Source: G963422565 sp963422565 (GTDB lineage Bacteria > Pseudomonadota > Alphaproteobacteria > MPNO01). From it: a stretch of DNA of 64,000 nucleotides. The stretch's first letter is position 1. Every line of letters starts with the position of its first letter. The stretch lies in NCBI GenBank assembly GCA_963422565.1, contig OY730228.1, forward strand, positions 1,612,001-1,676,000. The letters are read 5' to 3'. A program made the translations under genes and the position numbers. Positions 26,730 through 35,699 of this stretch are shown here, piece after piece. The notes beneath the pieces were generated by a model. It was not told the origin of the DNA, did not search any database, and was given only the letters and a program-made list of their open reading frames with translations.

Positions 26730-27757
26730 CGGCGTTCCTCCAGCGGCCAGCGCGGCCGAGGCGCCGCGTCGAGCCCGTCGGTGAGCCCGCGGCGCAGCCG
26801 CTCGATCCCGGCCCAGGCGACCATGGCGCCGTTGTCGGTGCAGAGCGCGGGCGGCGGGGCGACGAAGGCGAGCCCGCTCGCCGCCGCGAAGCGCCGCAGA
26901 CGGCCCCGCAACGCGCCGTTGGCGGCCACCCCGCCGGCGGCGACCAGCGCCGTTCCGTCGGGGAAGTCGGCGCGGAAGGCGGCGATCGCGTTGCGGCAGC
27001 GGTCGACCAGAACGTCGCCCACCGCGTCCTGGAACCCGGCGCAGAGATCGGCCCGGTCCCGGTCCGCGAGGGGCCCCGGCGGCAGCGCCTCGACGGCGCG
27101 TCGGACCGCCGTCTTGAGGCCCGAGAAGGAAAAGTCGCAGCCCGGCCGCCGCATCATCGGCCGCGGCAGCGCGAACCGCGCGGCGTCGCCGGTCGCCGCC
27201 GCGCGTTCCACCGCCGGGCCGCCGGGGAAGCCGAGACCCAGCATCTTGGCGACCTTGTCGAATGCCTCGCCGACCGCGTCGTCGCGCGTCGTCCCGAGTC
27301 GGCGGTAGCAGGCCGTCGCTTCGACCGCGACGAGCTGGCAATGGCCGCCCGAGACCAGCAGCGCGAGATACGGAAAGGCGACCGCGTCGGTGAGACGCGG
27401 GGTGAGCGCGTGCGCCTCCAGATGGTTGACCGCGACGAAGGGCAGCCCGTGCGCGGCGGCGACCGCCTTGCCGGTCATGGCGCCGACGATAACCCCGCCG
27501 ATCAGCCCGGGCCCGGCGGTTGCGGCGACCGCGTCGAGATCGGCGAACGACGCTCCGGAATCGGCCATCGCTCGGCGGATCACCGCGTCGATCACCTCGA
27601 GATGGGCGCGCGCGGCGATCTCCGGCACCACGCCGCCATAGTCGCGATGGGCGCCGGCTTGGCCGCGCACCACGTTGGCGCGAATGCGGCGACCGCCGTC
27701 GACCAGGGCCGCGGCAGTCTCGTCGCAGCTCGTCTCGATGCCGAGGACCAGGGTCAC
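26726..27757 (-). CDS. tsaD: tRNA N6-adenosine threonylcarbamoyltransferase
   Basis: 343-residue TsaD, which transfers the threonylcarbamoyl group to A37 of ANN-decoding tRNAs as part of the TsaBDE machinery. The sequence opens with VLGIETSCDETAAAL. It has the iron-binding HLEAH motif and VSGGHCQL, GEAFDKVAKMLGLGFPGGP and CTDNGAMVA. The start is GTG 27757, within a GTGA overlap with a small upstream gene. It is divergent from hemC, a typical alphaproteobacterial arrangement. All family motifs are intact. Confidence 0.96.
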   Translation of the reverse strand: MTLVLGIETSCDETAAALVDGGRRIRANVVRGQAGAHRDYGGVVPEIAARAHLEVIDAVIRRAMADSGASFADLDAVAATAGPGLIGGVIVGAMTGKAVAAAHGLPFVAVNHLEAHALTPRLTDAVAFPYLALLVSGGHCQLVAVEATACYRRLGTTRDDAVGEAFDKVAKMLGLGFPGGPAVERAAATGDAARFALPRPMMRRPGCDFSFSGLKTAVRRAVEALPPGPLADRDRADLCAGFQDAVGDVLVDRCRNAIAAFRADFPDGTALVAAGGVAANGALRGRLRRFAAASGLAFVAPPPALCTDNGAMVAWAGIERLRRGLTDGLDAAPRPRWPLEERR

Positions 27758-27912
27758 GTCTCTTCGGCCGCCGCCGCGTCGCGCGCCGACGCCTTGCCGC
27801 GCCGGCGGTCGTATCGTTTGGCGCTCGGCCAGCGCTTGGCGCCAAGGGCGCGGCGCGTCCGCCAATAGGGATCGCGCGGCGCCGGAGCGATCTTCTTCGG
27901 CTGCTTTGACAT
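27754..27912 (-). CDS. Small basic protein coupled to tsaD, unknown function
   Basis: A 52-residue, strongly basic product (MSKQPKKIAPAPRDPYWRTR, then ALGAKRWPSAKRYDRRRGK) ending four bases inside the tsaD start region (GTGA overlap). That coupling, plus reasonable composition with tryptophan and tyrosine residues, argues that it is translated. ATG 27912 follows GTGGGAAG closely; ATG 27924 is an alternative that adds four residues. I do not recognise a family. The many lysines and arginines suggest RNA or ribosome contact, which is only a guess. It is the first gene after the divergent hemC promoter. Confidence 0.5.
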   Translation of the reverse strand: MSKQPKKIAPAPRDPYWRTRRALGAKRWPSAKRYDRRRGKASARDAAAAEET

Positions 27913-27960
27913 CTTCCCACTCATGCCCGCATATGGGTCGGTATCCGACAGCGAAGGGCG

Positions 27961-28902
27961 ATGGACGCTCGGATCACGATCGGGACGCGAGGGAGCCCCC
28001 TCGCGCGCGCGCAGGCGGGGGAAGCGGCCCGCCGCCTGGCCGCCGCCGACCCGTCGCTGGCAGAGGACGGCACCGTCGCCATCTGGGTCGTTCATACCAC
28101 AGGCGACCGAATGGCGCAGGCGCCGTTGGCGGCGCTCGGCGGCAAGGGAGCCTTCACCAGGGAGATCGACGACGCCCTGCTCGACGGCCGGATCGATCTC
28201 GCGGTTCACTCGCTCAAGGACGTGCCGACGGCGCTGCCCGACGGGCTCGCCCTTGCCGCGGCGCTGCCGCGCGAGGATCCGCGCGACGCATTCCTGACCG
28301 CCGATCCGGCGCGCGGCCCCGACCACATCGGCACCCTGCCCGCCGGGGCCACGGTCGGAACCTCGTCGCTCCGCCGCGCCGCGCTGCTTCGCCACCGGCG
28401 CCCCGATCTCGAGATCGTGCCCTTCCGGGGTAACGTGGAGACCCGGCTCGCCAAGATCGCCCGCGGCGAGGCCGCGGCGACCCTGCTGGCGCTGGCCGGT
28501 CTTCGCCGTCTCGGCGTCGCCGACCGGGCGCGGGCCGTCCTCTCTCCGGACGAGATGCTGCCGGCCGCCTGCCAGGGGATCGTCGGCATCCTCTGCCGCC
28601 GCGGTGACGCGGCGACGCGGGCGCGGCTCCGCGCCCTCGACGATCGCGCGGCGGCGGCGGCGGCGGCGGCCGAGCGCGCGCTGCTCGCGGGGCTCGACGG
28701 CTCCTGCCGCACGCCGATCGCCGCGCTTGCCGAGCCCGAGGGGGAGGGGCTCGCCCTCCGCGCCCTCGTCGTCCGCCCCGATGGCACGGGGTTGCTCGAG
28801 ACATCCCGGACGGGCGCCCGCGCCGATGCTGTGGCGATGGGGCGCGATGCCGCCGCCGAGCTCCGCGGCCGCGCCGACGGCGGATATTTCTTCGAGTCGT
28901 GA
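27961..28902 (+). CDS. hemC: Hydroxymethylbilane synthase (porphobilinogen deaminase)
   Basis: 313-residue cytosolic enzyme that polymerises four porphobilinogen units into hydroxymethylbilane, the third step of heme biosynthesis from 5-aminolevulinate. Landmarks are TIGTRGSPLARAQA at the start, the active-site block GGKGAFTREID, HSLKDVPT, GTSSLRRAALL and the cofactor-carrying cysteine in LDGSCRTPIAALA. Length is normal. It overlaps hemD by 4 bp and leads a hem operon that includes a Mic60 homologue and hemY. Confidence 0.96.
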   Translation: MDARITIGTRGSPLARAQAGEAARRLAAADPSLAEDGTVAIWVVHTTGDRMAQAPLAALGGKGAFTREIDDALLDGRIDLAVHSLKDVPTALPDGLALAAALPREDPRDAFLTADPARGPDHIGTLPAGATVGTSSLRRAALLRHRRPDLEIVPFRGNVETRLAKIARGEAAATLLALAGLRRLGVADRARAVLSPDEMLPAACQGIVGILCRRGDAATRARLRALDDRAAAAAAAAERALLAGLDGSCRTPIAALAEPEGEGLALRALVVRPDGTGLLETSRTGARADAVAMGRDAAAELRGRADGGYFFES

Positions 28903-29642
28903 CGACCGGCGCCCCCCGCGCCCTGGTCACCCGCCCGGCCGAAGAAGCCGGACCCCTGGCCGACCGGCTGCGCGCGTGCGGAATCGACGCGGTCGTCGAA
29001 CCCCTGCTCGAGATCTTCCCCGCCGGCCGCGGCGTCCCCGCGCTGGAGCGGGCGCAGGCGGTGCTGGTCACCAGCCGAAACGGCGTGCAGGCGCTCGCCG
29101 CGGCGACGCCGGTCCGCGACTCCCCGCTGCTTGCCGTCGGCGACGCGACCGCCCGGGCGGCGCGGGCGGCCGGGTTTCGGTGCGTCGTCAGCGCCGGCGG
29201 GTCGAGCGCGGATCTGGCACGGCTGGCCTGCGCGCGGCTGAGGCCCGGCGCGGGGCCGCTGATCCATGCCTGCGGCGTCGACACCGCAGGCGATCTGGCC
29301 GGACGTCTGAGCGCCCAGGGCTTCACGGTCGATCGGGCGGTGTTGTACAAGGCGGCGCCCGTGACGAGGTTATCGGCTTCCGCGTCCGAACTGATCTCGG
29401 AGGGGGGGCTCGCGATGGCGCTGTTCTTCTCGCCCAGGACATCCTCGGTCTTCGCCGGGCTCGTCGGCGGAACCGCGCTCGAGGCTTGCTGCCAGCGGAT
29501 CGACGGGATCTTCATCTCCGCCGCCGCCGCCGCGGCGGCGCGGCCTTTGCGTTGGCGCTCGGAGATCCGCGCGGCACGCCCGGACATGGCGTCGCTGATC
29601 GCGGCGGCGGCGCGATCCGCCTGGCGGCCGGCGTCGCGCTGA
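28899..29642 (+). CDS. hemD: Uroporphyrinogen-III synthase
   Basis: 247-residue enzyme that closes hydroxymethylbilane to uroporphyrinogen III with inversion of ring D. The family is poorly conserved; recognition rests on the fold pattern (ALVTRPAEEAGPLADRL at the start, VLVTSRNGVQAL, LLAVGDATARAARAAGF, LFFSPRTSSVFAGL) and on its position directly after hemC. The start is GTG 28899, in a GTGA overlap with the hemC stop. The gene ends 1 bp before the Mic60-like gene. Confidence 0.92.
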   Translation: MTTGAPRALVTRPAEEAGPLADRLRACGIDAVVEPLLEIFPAGRGVPALERAQAVLVTSRNGVQALAAATPVRDSPLLAVGDATARAARAAGFRCVVSAGGSSADLARLACARLRPGAGPLIHACGVDTAGDLAGRLSAQGFTVDRAVLYKAAPVTRLSASASELISEGGLAMALFFSPRTSSVFAGLVGGTALEACCQRIDGIFISAAAAAAARPLRWRSEIRAARPDMASLIAAAARSAWRPASR

Positions 29643-29643
29643 G

Positions 29644-30837
29644 ATGAGCGGCCCCGACCTCCCGGCGGAGACGCCCGACGGCAAGCGCGCGGCCGACGGC
29701 GCCGGGTCCGATGGCGCGCCTCAGGGATGGGGCGCCGGCGCGCGGGGCGTCGCCGGGCTGGGGGTCGAGGTCTGGGTCGGGATCGCCGTGGTCGTCCTCG
29801 CCGTATCGGCCGGCGCGGCCTGGCTGGCCTCGGAGTTCTCCGGTCCGGACGCCGAGGACCCGGCTCGTCTCGACGCGGCCGTCGCTGCCCTCGCCGACCG
29901 ATTGACGCTGCTGGAGGAACGGGCCACCCACCGCCCGCCGCCCGACCCGGGCCCCGCGGCGGCCGCGCGGCTGCGGGCGATAGACGACCGACTCGCCGCG
30001 CTCGAGACCCGACGCGCCGACGCGCCGGACCCGGGGGCTGCGGAAAGCGCGGCGGCGGCAGGGCTGGAGACCCTCGCCGGACGGGTGGACGGGCTGACGG
30101 TCCGGCTCGGCCGGGTCGAGGCGGGGGCGGGCGCCGGCCCCCGGGCGGCGGCGCGCTTCGTCGCGCGCGCGGACGACATGGAGGACCGCCTCGCGCGGCT
30201 CGAGGCGGCTGCGGGCGGCGAGACCGGGTTCTCGGCGCGGCTCGACCGGATGGAGGACCGCGTCGCGCGGCTCGCCGGGGCGGGTGTCGGCGGCCGCGGC
30301 GATGCGCTGCTGCTGGCGGTCGGCCAGCTCCGTTCGGCGGTCGACGACGGACGGCCGTTCGCGCGTGAGCTCGCGGCCCTGCGCCGGATCGCCGGCGCGG
30401 ACGGTCCCCTCGACGGGCTCGCCGCGGCCGTCGCCCCGATGGCCGCGGCCGGGATTCCCACCAAGGCGCGGCTCGTCGACCGCTTCCCGGCCTTGGCGGC
30501 CGCGGCGGCGCGCGCCGCTATCGCCCCGGAGGACGGAAGCTGGCTCGACCGGACGGTCGCCCGCATCGCCCGGGTGGTCACCGTCCGCCGGGTCGGCGAG
30601 AACGCCGGCGGGGACGGCGCGCTGGCGGTGCTGGCGCGAGCCGAGGCGATGGTGGCGGCCGGAAACCTCGCCGGCGCGGCGGCGGCACTGGCCCGGCTCG
30701 ACGGCGCCCCGGCCCGGCCGCTCGAGGAATGGCGCGGCCAGGCGCGCGCGCGCGCCGCGGCCGCCGATGCGCTGTCGCGGCTGAGCGCGGCAGCGCTCGA
30801 ACGGGTGGGCGCCCCGGCGGAGGCCCCGCCCCGATGA
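29644..30837 (+). CDS. Mic60/mitofilin-like inner-membrane protein
   Basis: 397 residues. An acidic, flexible N-terminus precedes one membrane segment (about residues 42-60, VGIAVVVLAVSAGAAWLAS). It continues with a long alanine- and arginine-rich coiled-coil region with repeated heptad-like patterns and ends in a globular helical domain. This layout and its position between hemD and hemY match alphaproteobacterial Mic60, the relative of mitochondrial mitofilin involved in membrane curvature and outer-membrane contact. Sequence conservation in the family is low, so the call depends partly on position. Its stop overlaps the hemY start (ATGA). Confidence 0.82.
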   Translation: MSGPDLPAETPDGKRAADGAGSDGAPQGWGAGARGVAGLGVEVWVGIAVVVLAVSAGAAWLASEFSGPDAEDPARLDAAVAALADRLTLLEERATHRPPPDPGPAAAARLRAIDDRLAALETRRADAPDPGAAESAAAAGLETLAGRVDGLTVRLGRVEAGAGAGPRAAARFVARADDMEDRLARLEAAAGGETGFSARLDRMEDRVARLAGAGVGGRGDALLLAVGQLRSAVDDGRPFARELAALRRIAGADGPLDGLAAAVAPMAAAGIPTKARLVDRFPALAAAAARAAIAPEDGSWLDRTVARIARVVTVRRVGENAGGDGALAVLARAEAMVAAGNLAGAAAALARLDGAPARPLEEWRGQARARAAAADALSRLSAAALERVGAPAEAPPR

Positions 30838-32171
30838 TGCGGCGCATGATCCTCCGCCTCGCCGGCATCGGCCTGTTCGCCGCGCTCGCCGTCGGGCTCG
30901 CCGAACGGCCGGGAACCGCGGTGCTGGAATGGCGGGGCTGGCGCATCGATACCAGCGCCGCGCTGCTGTTCGCCGTCGTCGCCGTCGTCGCCGCGGTGAC
31001 CGCGCTTCTCTATCGGAGCTGGGTCGCGGCGGCGCGAATTCCTCGCGGCCTGCGCCGCCTGCGCCGCGGCCGGCGGCGCGAGCGGGGATATCGGGCACTG
31101 ACGCAGGGGCTCGCCGCCGCCGCCGGCGGCGATGGGGCCGAAGCGGCGCGGCTCGCCCGGCGCGCCGACGCCCTGCTCGACGAGCCGCCGCTGACGCTGC
31201 TCCTCAACGCCCAGGCGGCGGAGCTCGCGGGCGACGAGGCGGCGGCGCGGCGCTGCTTCGACGAAATGCTGCAACAGCCGGAGACCGCTTTCCCGGCGCT
31301 GCGCGGGCTGCTCGCGCAGGCCCGCGAGCGCGGCGACGATGGCGGCGCCCTCGACTATGCCAGACGCGCCTTCGCGCTCCGTCCGCGCACCCCGTGGGTG
31401 GTGACGACCTTGTTCGACCTGCAGGTCAAGGCGGATCTCTGGCAGGAGGCGCTGACCACCGTCGAGGCCGGGCTGAAGCATGGAGTCTATAGCGCCGCCG
31501 ACGGTCGCCGCAGCCGCGTCGTCGTGCTGCTCGCCTGCTCGGCGGCGGCCGGCGATGCGGGCGATCCGCGCCGCGCGCTCGAACTCGCGCGGCGCGCCCA
31601 CGGGATCGACCCGGACTATATGCCGGCCACGCTGCGCCTCGTCGGGCTGCTGGCAGGTGGCGGCCAGAAACGCGCGGCGGCGAGGCTCTGCCGCGATGCC
31701 TGGGCGGCCCGGCCGCATCCGGAGATCGCCCGGCTCTATCTCGCGATCCGGCAGGAGGAAGACGGCTTGACGCGGATGCGCCGGATCGAGCGGCTGGTCG
31801 CCGAGAATTCCGACGACATCGAGAGCCATTTCGCGGTCGCGGGCGCAGCGATCGAGGCCGGGCTGTGGGGGGCCGCGCGCGCCCGGCTCGACGCCGCCGA
31901 CGCGGTCGGCGGGCGCGACGCACGTCTGTGCCGGCTGCGCGCCGATCTCGAGGAGGCCCAGCACAACGACGCCGAGGCGGCGCGGCGCTGGCTGCTGGCG
32001 GCCGCCGAGGCGGCGCCGGGGCCGGGCTGGCTGTGCGGCAGCTGCGGCGCGGCCTGGCGGCATTGGAGTCCGGTCTGCGGCGGCTGCGAAGGCTTCGCCA
32101 CGCTCGACTGGGCGCGCCCCCGAGGGGGTCCGGCGGCCGCCGCTCTGCCGGTCGCGGCCGGGACGGGGTAG
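30834..32171 (+). CDS. hemY: HemY-like membrane-anchored TPR protein
   Basis: 445-residue inner-membrane protein. Two N-terminal hydrophobic segments (residues about 5-22 and 41-60) are followed by tetratricopeptide-like helices (LTQGLAAAAGGDGAEAARLARRAD and onward; key alternating small residues). A C-terminal zinc-ribbon-like tail has CGSC and CGGC. Alphaproteobacterial HemY proteins have this build and sit in the heme operon, though their exact role in heme synthesis is not settled. It is not the oxygen-dependent protoporphyrinogen oxidase also called HemY in Bacillus. It ends 57 bp before the convergent zorD. Confidence 0.88.
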   Translation: MMRRMILRLAGIGLFAALAVGLAERPGTAVLEWRGWRIDTSAALLFAVVAVVAAVTALLYRSWVAAARIPRGLRRLRRGRRRERGYRALTQGLAAAAGGDGAEAARLARRADALLDEPPLTLLLNAQAAELAGDEAAARRCFDEMLQQPETAFPALRGLLAQARERGDDGGALDYARRAFALRPRTPWVVTTLFDLQVKADLWQEALTTVEAGLKHGVYSAADGRRSRVVVLLACSAAAGDAGDPRRALELARRAHGIDPDYMPATLRLVGLLAGGGQKRAAARLCRDAWAARPHPEIARLYLAIRQEEDGLTRMRRIERLVAENSDDIESHFAVAGAAIEAGLWGAARARLDAADAVGGRDARLCRLRADLEEAQHNDAEAARRWLLAAAEAAPGPGWLCGSCGAAWRHWSPVCGGCEGFATLDWARPRGGPAAAALPVAAGTG

Positions 32172-32228
32172 CCGGCCCCGCCCGCCCGGCCAGCCGGGTT
32201 CGGCGCCGACGGCCGGCCGCGAACCGCT

Positions 32229-35200
32229 TCAGCCGAGCACATGACTCGGCCAAAGGCCGAGCCGGTCGCGGTCGACGAGCTTGACGTCGTTGTCCAATGC
32301 CAGCTTCCCGGCGGCGGGGGTGAACCGGCATGCGTTCGTGATCACGACGAGCTGGGGATTGTCCACACGGTAACGTTCCTTCGCGTGCAGGACTTCACGG
32401 ACCGCCGACTCGTCGATCGGGCGGCGAGGATCCGTCCTGTGCTTCGCCTGAACGAGCGCGCTAGCCTTGCGGCGGCGGTGGCGGAGCACCGCGTCTGCGC
32501 CGCCGTCCCCGGAGGGCGGCGTCTCCGACGCCTCCCAATCCTTGCTGTCTCGGGCGCATTTCAGGATCCAATTTTCAAACCCCTTCCAGTCGAGATCGTC
32601 CACTCCCGTGGGGTCGAAAGGATCCGCATCGAAGATCCCGTTCACGAGCATACTGTTGTCGTAGTCGCTGTTGACGGGAGGCCATAGCGCCGCTCGTGCG
32701 AGGGACTTCTTGCGGCGCATAAGGTCGTTCAGAACGCAATCGAACGAACCCTCTCGATATCCGGGATGGATCGCAAGCGGGAGATGGACGGTGACGTCCC
32801 GCGTCTGCCCGATTCGATAGATGCGATCGTTGCACTGCTCCTCGACCGCCGGGTTCCACCAACGGCTGAGATGGACGACATGGGTCGCAGCGGTCAGGGT
32901 CAGCCCGACACCCGCCGCACGGGGCGACAGGATCATGACGTCGAAGCCGCCATCCGCTTCCATGTGCCGTTGAAACTCCTCCACGTATTTCTTGCGTCGC
33001 GCAATCGTTGTCGCGCCGTTGACGATCCGCACGTTGTCCAGGTCGAATTCCGACCGGAGCCATTGCGCCACGAACGCCTGAATGCGCCGGTCCTCGGTAA
33101 AGATCAGGGCGCGTTCGCCGCATTCGCGAATGCGTGTCAGTACGCGCCGTACCGCCTCCAACCGCGCGCCGCTAGAAAAATAGGTATCGATGTCGCATTG
33201 CGAGACCTCGGGCGGTTGGGGATAGAGCGAGACTCCGCGAAGGTGATGCAACAGTTTGAGCGCCGCCCCGCGCGCGCTGTCGACCAGATGACTCCGGGCT
33301 GCCTCATAGGCTTTGGCTTGGATCTCGGGCATCGTCGTCGGGTAAAGGCGGTAGTCCTTGCGCGGAAGGTCGGCGATCTCGTCTTCCTTGAGACGCCTCT
33401 GCGCGACCGGAGGCCATGTCCGGCCGCCATTCTTCGTGGGTCTGAAAAGACGCTCATGCAGTTCGCTCATCCCGGCTTCGGTCACTTTGCGATAACGATC
33501 GAGATAGCCGCGGAACGTGCCGAGACGCCCAGGGCTGTCGCCGTCTCCGGGGGAGACCGCGTCCATGATCGCCCAGAGGTCGCCGATATGGTTCTCGATA
33601 GGCGTTCCGGTGAGACCGATTCGGAAATCGGCCTTGACCGCCCGCGCGGCGATCGCCATCAGGGTCTGGACGTTCTTGATCTTCTGGATTTCATCGAACA
33701 CGACGACCGAAAAATCGATCTGCCGGAAGCTGTGTTGATAGTTCGCCAATGTCTCATAGGTGGTCAACAGCCAGAATTCGTGGCCTTTCCCTTTGCCGAT
33801 AGCCAACCGCAGGTCTTCAAAAGATAGGCGCGGTTTCCCATCATCGGTGTCCTTGCCGGCGATGCCGGGAACTCGCAGCCCGCGGAGTGCGGAACCATAA
33901 ACATCGATGCGCGCGCCCAATCTTGTTCCCCTCAGATGTAACTCTTCTTCCTTTTTCCAGGTACCGAGCAGTCCGGTCGGTGCGACGACCAGAACGGGTC
34001 TCCGGCTCTCGGGCGGACCTTCGGCCATGTTGCCTTGCAACCATGCGAGGAAAGCGAGCGTCTGGAGGGTCTTCCCCAGCCCTTGATCGTCCGCGTTCAG
34101 GATGCCCGAATGGCCTGCCCGCCACGCCTCGATCTGCCACTCCAAGGCCTTTAGTTGGTGGTCCAAGAGTTGCGTGCCCACGCGCAGCGGAGGGACCGCC
34201 GCGACCCGTTCCTCGCGCGGCGGTCGTTGCGGCGACCAGTTTTCCTCGACGAAATTGTCTTCGACGTGCACCACGACCTTTGAGGGTCTTCCAGCGCCGT
34301 CGTTCTTGTCATCGCCCTTGCCGTGTTCGGGATCGTCGTCGCCCGGCGGCCCGTTTGGCGTCTCGATCCCAACGACGCCGGCGAGCGTGTCGCGCACATC
34401 GCGAGTCGCCGGGATACGATCGCCCCCGTAGTCCACTTCGGGCCGCCCCGCGTCGATCGCCTTATCGATCCTGTCGCGCAATTCCGCGACCGTATCGGTA
34501 TCGAGGCGCACCAATACGCCCCCGAGTTCCAGCGGGAATTCCTCGGGCAGCCAGACGTTCGGTGTGTGCGGCAGAAACTCCAGCTTTGGCGTCTCCCACA
34601 GACCGATGCCAATGGCGCGGTCCGCATATTCGGGCGTCTCGATGAACAGGCTTGCCGCAAGAGCCTCGATCTCTTCATCCCGACTGTCTTCGTCCTTTGG
34701 CTCCGTCCGGCCGTCATGCGCCCGATCCCTTGCACCAAGGCGCTCGGCGATGGCGGCGCGCGGGTTGGCGGCGAACGCTCGACGGTCGGCCGGCCCGGCC
34801 CGTTGTTTCTCGCGCACCAATTGAAGCGCGGTTTCGAGATCGTCATCGATGACGAGATAGGTGTTCTTGCCGAGCAGGTAGCTTCTTTTGGCGGCCTCGA
34901 ACGCCCGGAAACCCGTGTTCTCGTGTCGCTGGAATGCCCGGAGCATCTCCTCCGGCAACATCCCGTCGCGCTCGACAAGCGGTCGTCCTTCCTCCTCAGC
35001 CAACCGAGCAGTGTCGGCATCGAACAGCACGGGATCGAAGTCCACATCGTCTCCGGCGCCGCCGAGAGCCAGGGAGAGGGCCGCACCGGTATAGATGCGG
35101 ATGCCGCGAAGGAAGCCGCTCATCTCGATCCGATCATCCACATCCACGGTCTCCGGGTCGAGCAGGCGACGGAACCGAGCAAGAGCGGCCCACTGATCCG

Positions 35201-35699
35201 GCAGATCGACGGCCCCGGCGTCGAAACCGTCGGACAATTCGAGAGCGGAGTAGAGCGGGTCCGGGACGAGAAACTGTCCCTTGCCCGTTTTCAGAAACGC
35301 ACCCTGCCGGTGCGCCGGGACTCGCCGGCCCGCATCGAGCCAGCGCGTCGTCAGCTTGAAGCCCGGCGTGCCTATGACTCCGTTCGTATCGGTGGCGAGG
35401 ACCAGCGGCGGACGGTCGGGGAGTCCGAGCGCCCGCGCCTGACCGGACGCGAGGGTCGCAATTGTCGCGTGGGTGACGACGATGCTGTCGCTTTTGAAGC
35501 GCACGTCACCGGGATTGTCTTCGCCATACATGCGCAACGCGCCGAGCGCGTCGCAAAGGACCGCATCGCCGGCGACCAAACCATCGATGTTCTCGAGATC
35601 GGCACTGCGACGGAACAAGCGGGCGAAATTGCCATACACCGTGCCTTCCATCGTGAAGGTCACGGTCTTATCGTCATAGTCGTAGCGGATTCGGGTCAT
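32229..35699 (-). CDS. zorD: Zorya type I ZorD: SNF2 helicase with Mrr-like nuclease domain
   Basis: 1156-residue cytoplasmic effector. An N-terminal region of about 480 residues without a motif I know is followed by an SNF2-type motor: Walker A DQGLGKT near residues 538-544, DEIQ near 669-672, the LTGTPIENH motif and QCNDRIYRIGQ near 955-965. The C-terminal 100 residues read as a PD-(D/E)XK nuclease of the Mrr type (GADAVLRHR, then ALVQAKH near 1081-1087, then VVITNACRFTPAAGKLA). In Zorya type I, ZorD attacks invading phage DNA. ATG 35699 overlaps the zorC stop by 4 bp. It is the last gene of the operon. Confidence 0.92.
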   Translation of the reverse strand: MTRIRYDYDDKTVTFTMEGTVYGNFARLFRRSADLENIDGLVAGDAVLCDALGALRMYGEDNPGDVRFKSDSIVVTHATIATLASGQARALGLPDRPPLVLATDTNGVIGTPGFKLTTRWLDAGRRVPAHRQGAFLKTGKGQFLVPDPLYSALELSDGFDAGAVDLPDQWAALARFRRLLDPETVDVDDRIEMSGFLRGIRIYTGAALSLALGGAGDDVDFDPVLFDADTARLAEEEGRPLVERDGMLPEEMLRAFQRHENTGFRAFEAAKRSYLLGKNTYLVIDDDLETALQLVREKQRAGPADRRAFAANPRAAIAERLGARDRAHDGRTEPKDEDSRDEEIEALAASLFIETPEYADRAIGIGLWETPKLEFLPHTPNVWLPEEFPLELGGVLVRLDTDTVAELRDRIDKAIDAGRPEVDYGGDRIPATRDVRDTLAGVVGIETPNGPPGDDDPEHGKGDDKNDGAGRPSKVVVHVEDNFVEENWSPQRPPREERVAAVPPLRVGTQLLDHQLKALEWQIEAWRAGHSGILNADDQGLGKTLQTLAFLAWLQGNMAEGPPESRRPVLVVAPTGLLGTWKKEEELHLRGTRLGARIDVYGSALRGLRVPGIAGKDTDDGKPRLSFEDLRLAIGKGKGHEFWLLTTYETLANYQHSFRQIDFSVVVFDEIQKIKNVQTLMAIAARAVKADFRIGLTGTPIENHIGDLWAIMDAVSPGDGDSPGRLGTFRGYLDRYRKVTEAGMSELHERLFRPTKNGGRTWPPVAQRRLKEDEIADLPRKDYRLYPTTMPEIQAKAYEAARSHLVDSARGAALKLLHHLRGVSLYPQPPEVSQCDIDTYFSSGARLEAVRRVLTRIRECGERALIFTEDRRIQAFVAQWLRSEFDLDNVRIVNGATTIARRKKYVEEFQRHMEADGGFDVMILSPRAAGVGLTLTAATHVVHLSRWWNPAVEEQCNDRIYRIGQTRDVTVHLPLAIHPGYREGSFDCVLNDLMRRKKSLARAALWPPVNSDYDNSMLVNGIFDADPFDPTGVDDLDWKGFENWILKCARDSKDWEASETPPSGDGGADAVLRHRRRKASALVQAKHRTDPRRPIDESAVREVLHAKERYRVDNPQLVVITNACRFTPAAGKLALDNDVKLVDRDRLGLWPSHVLG

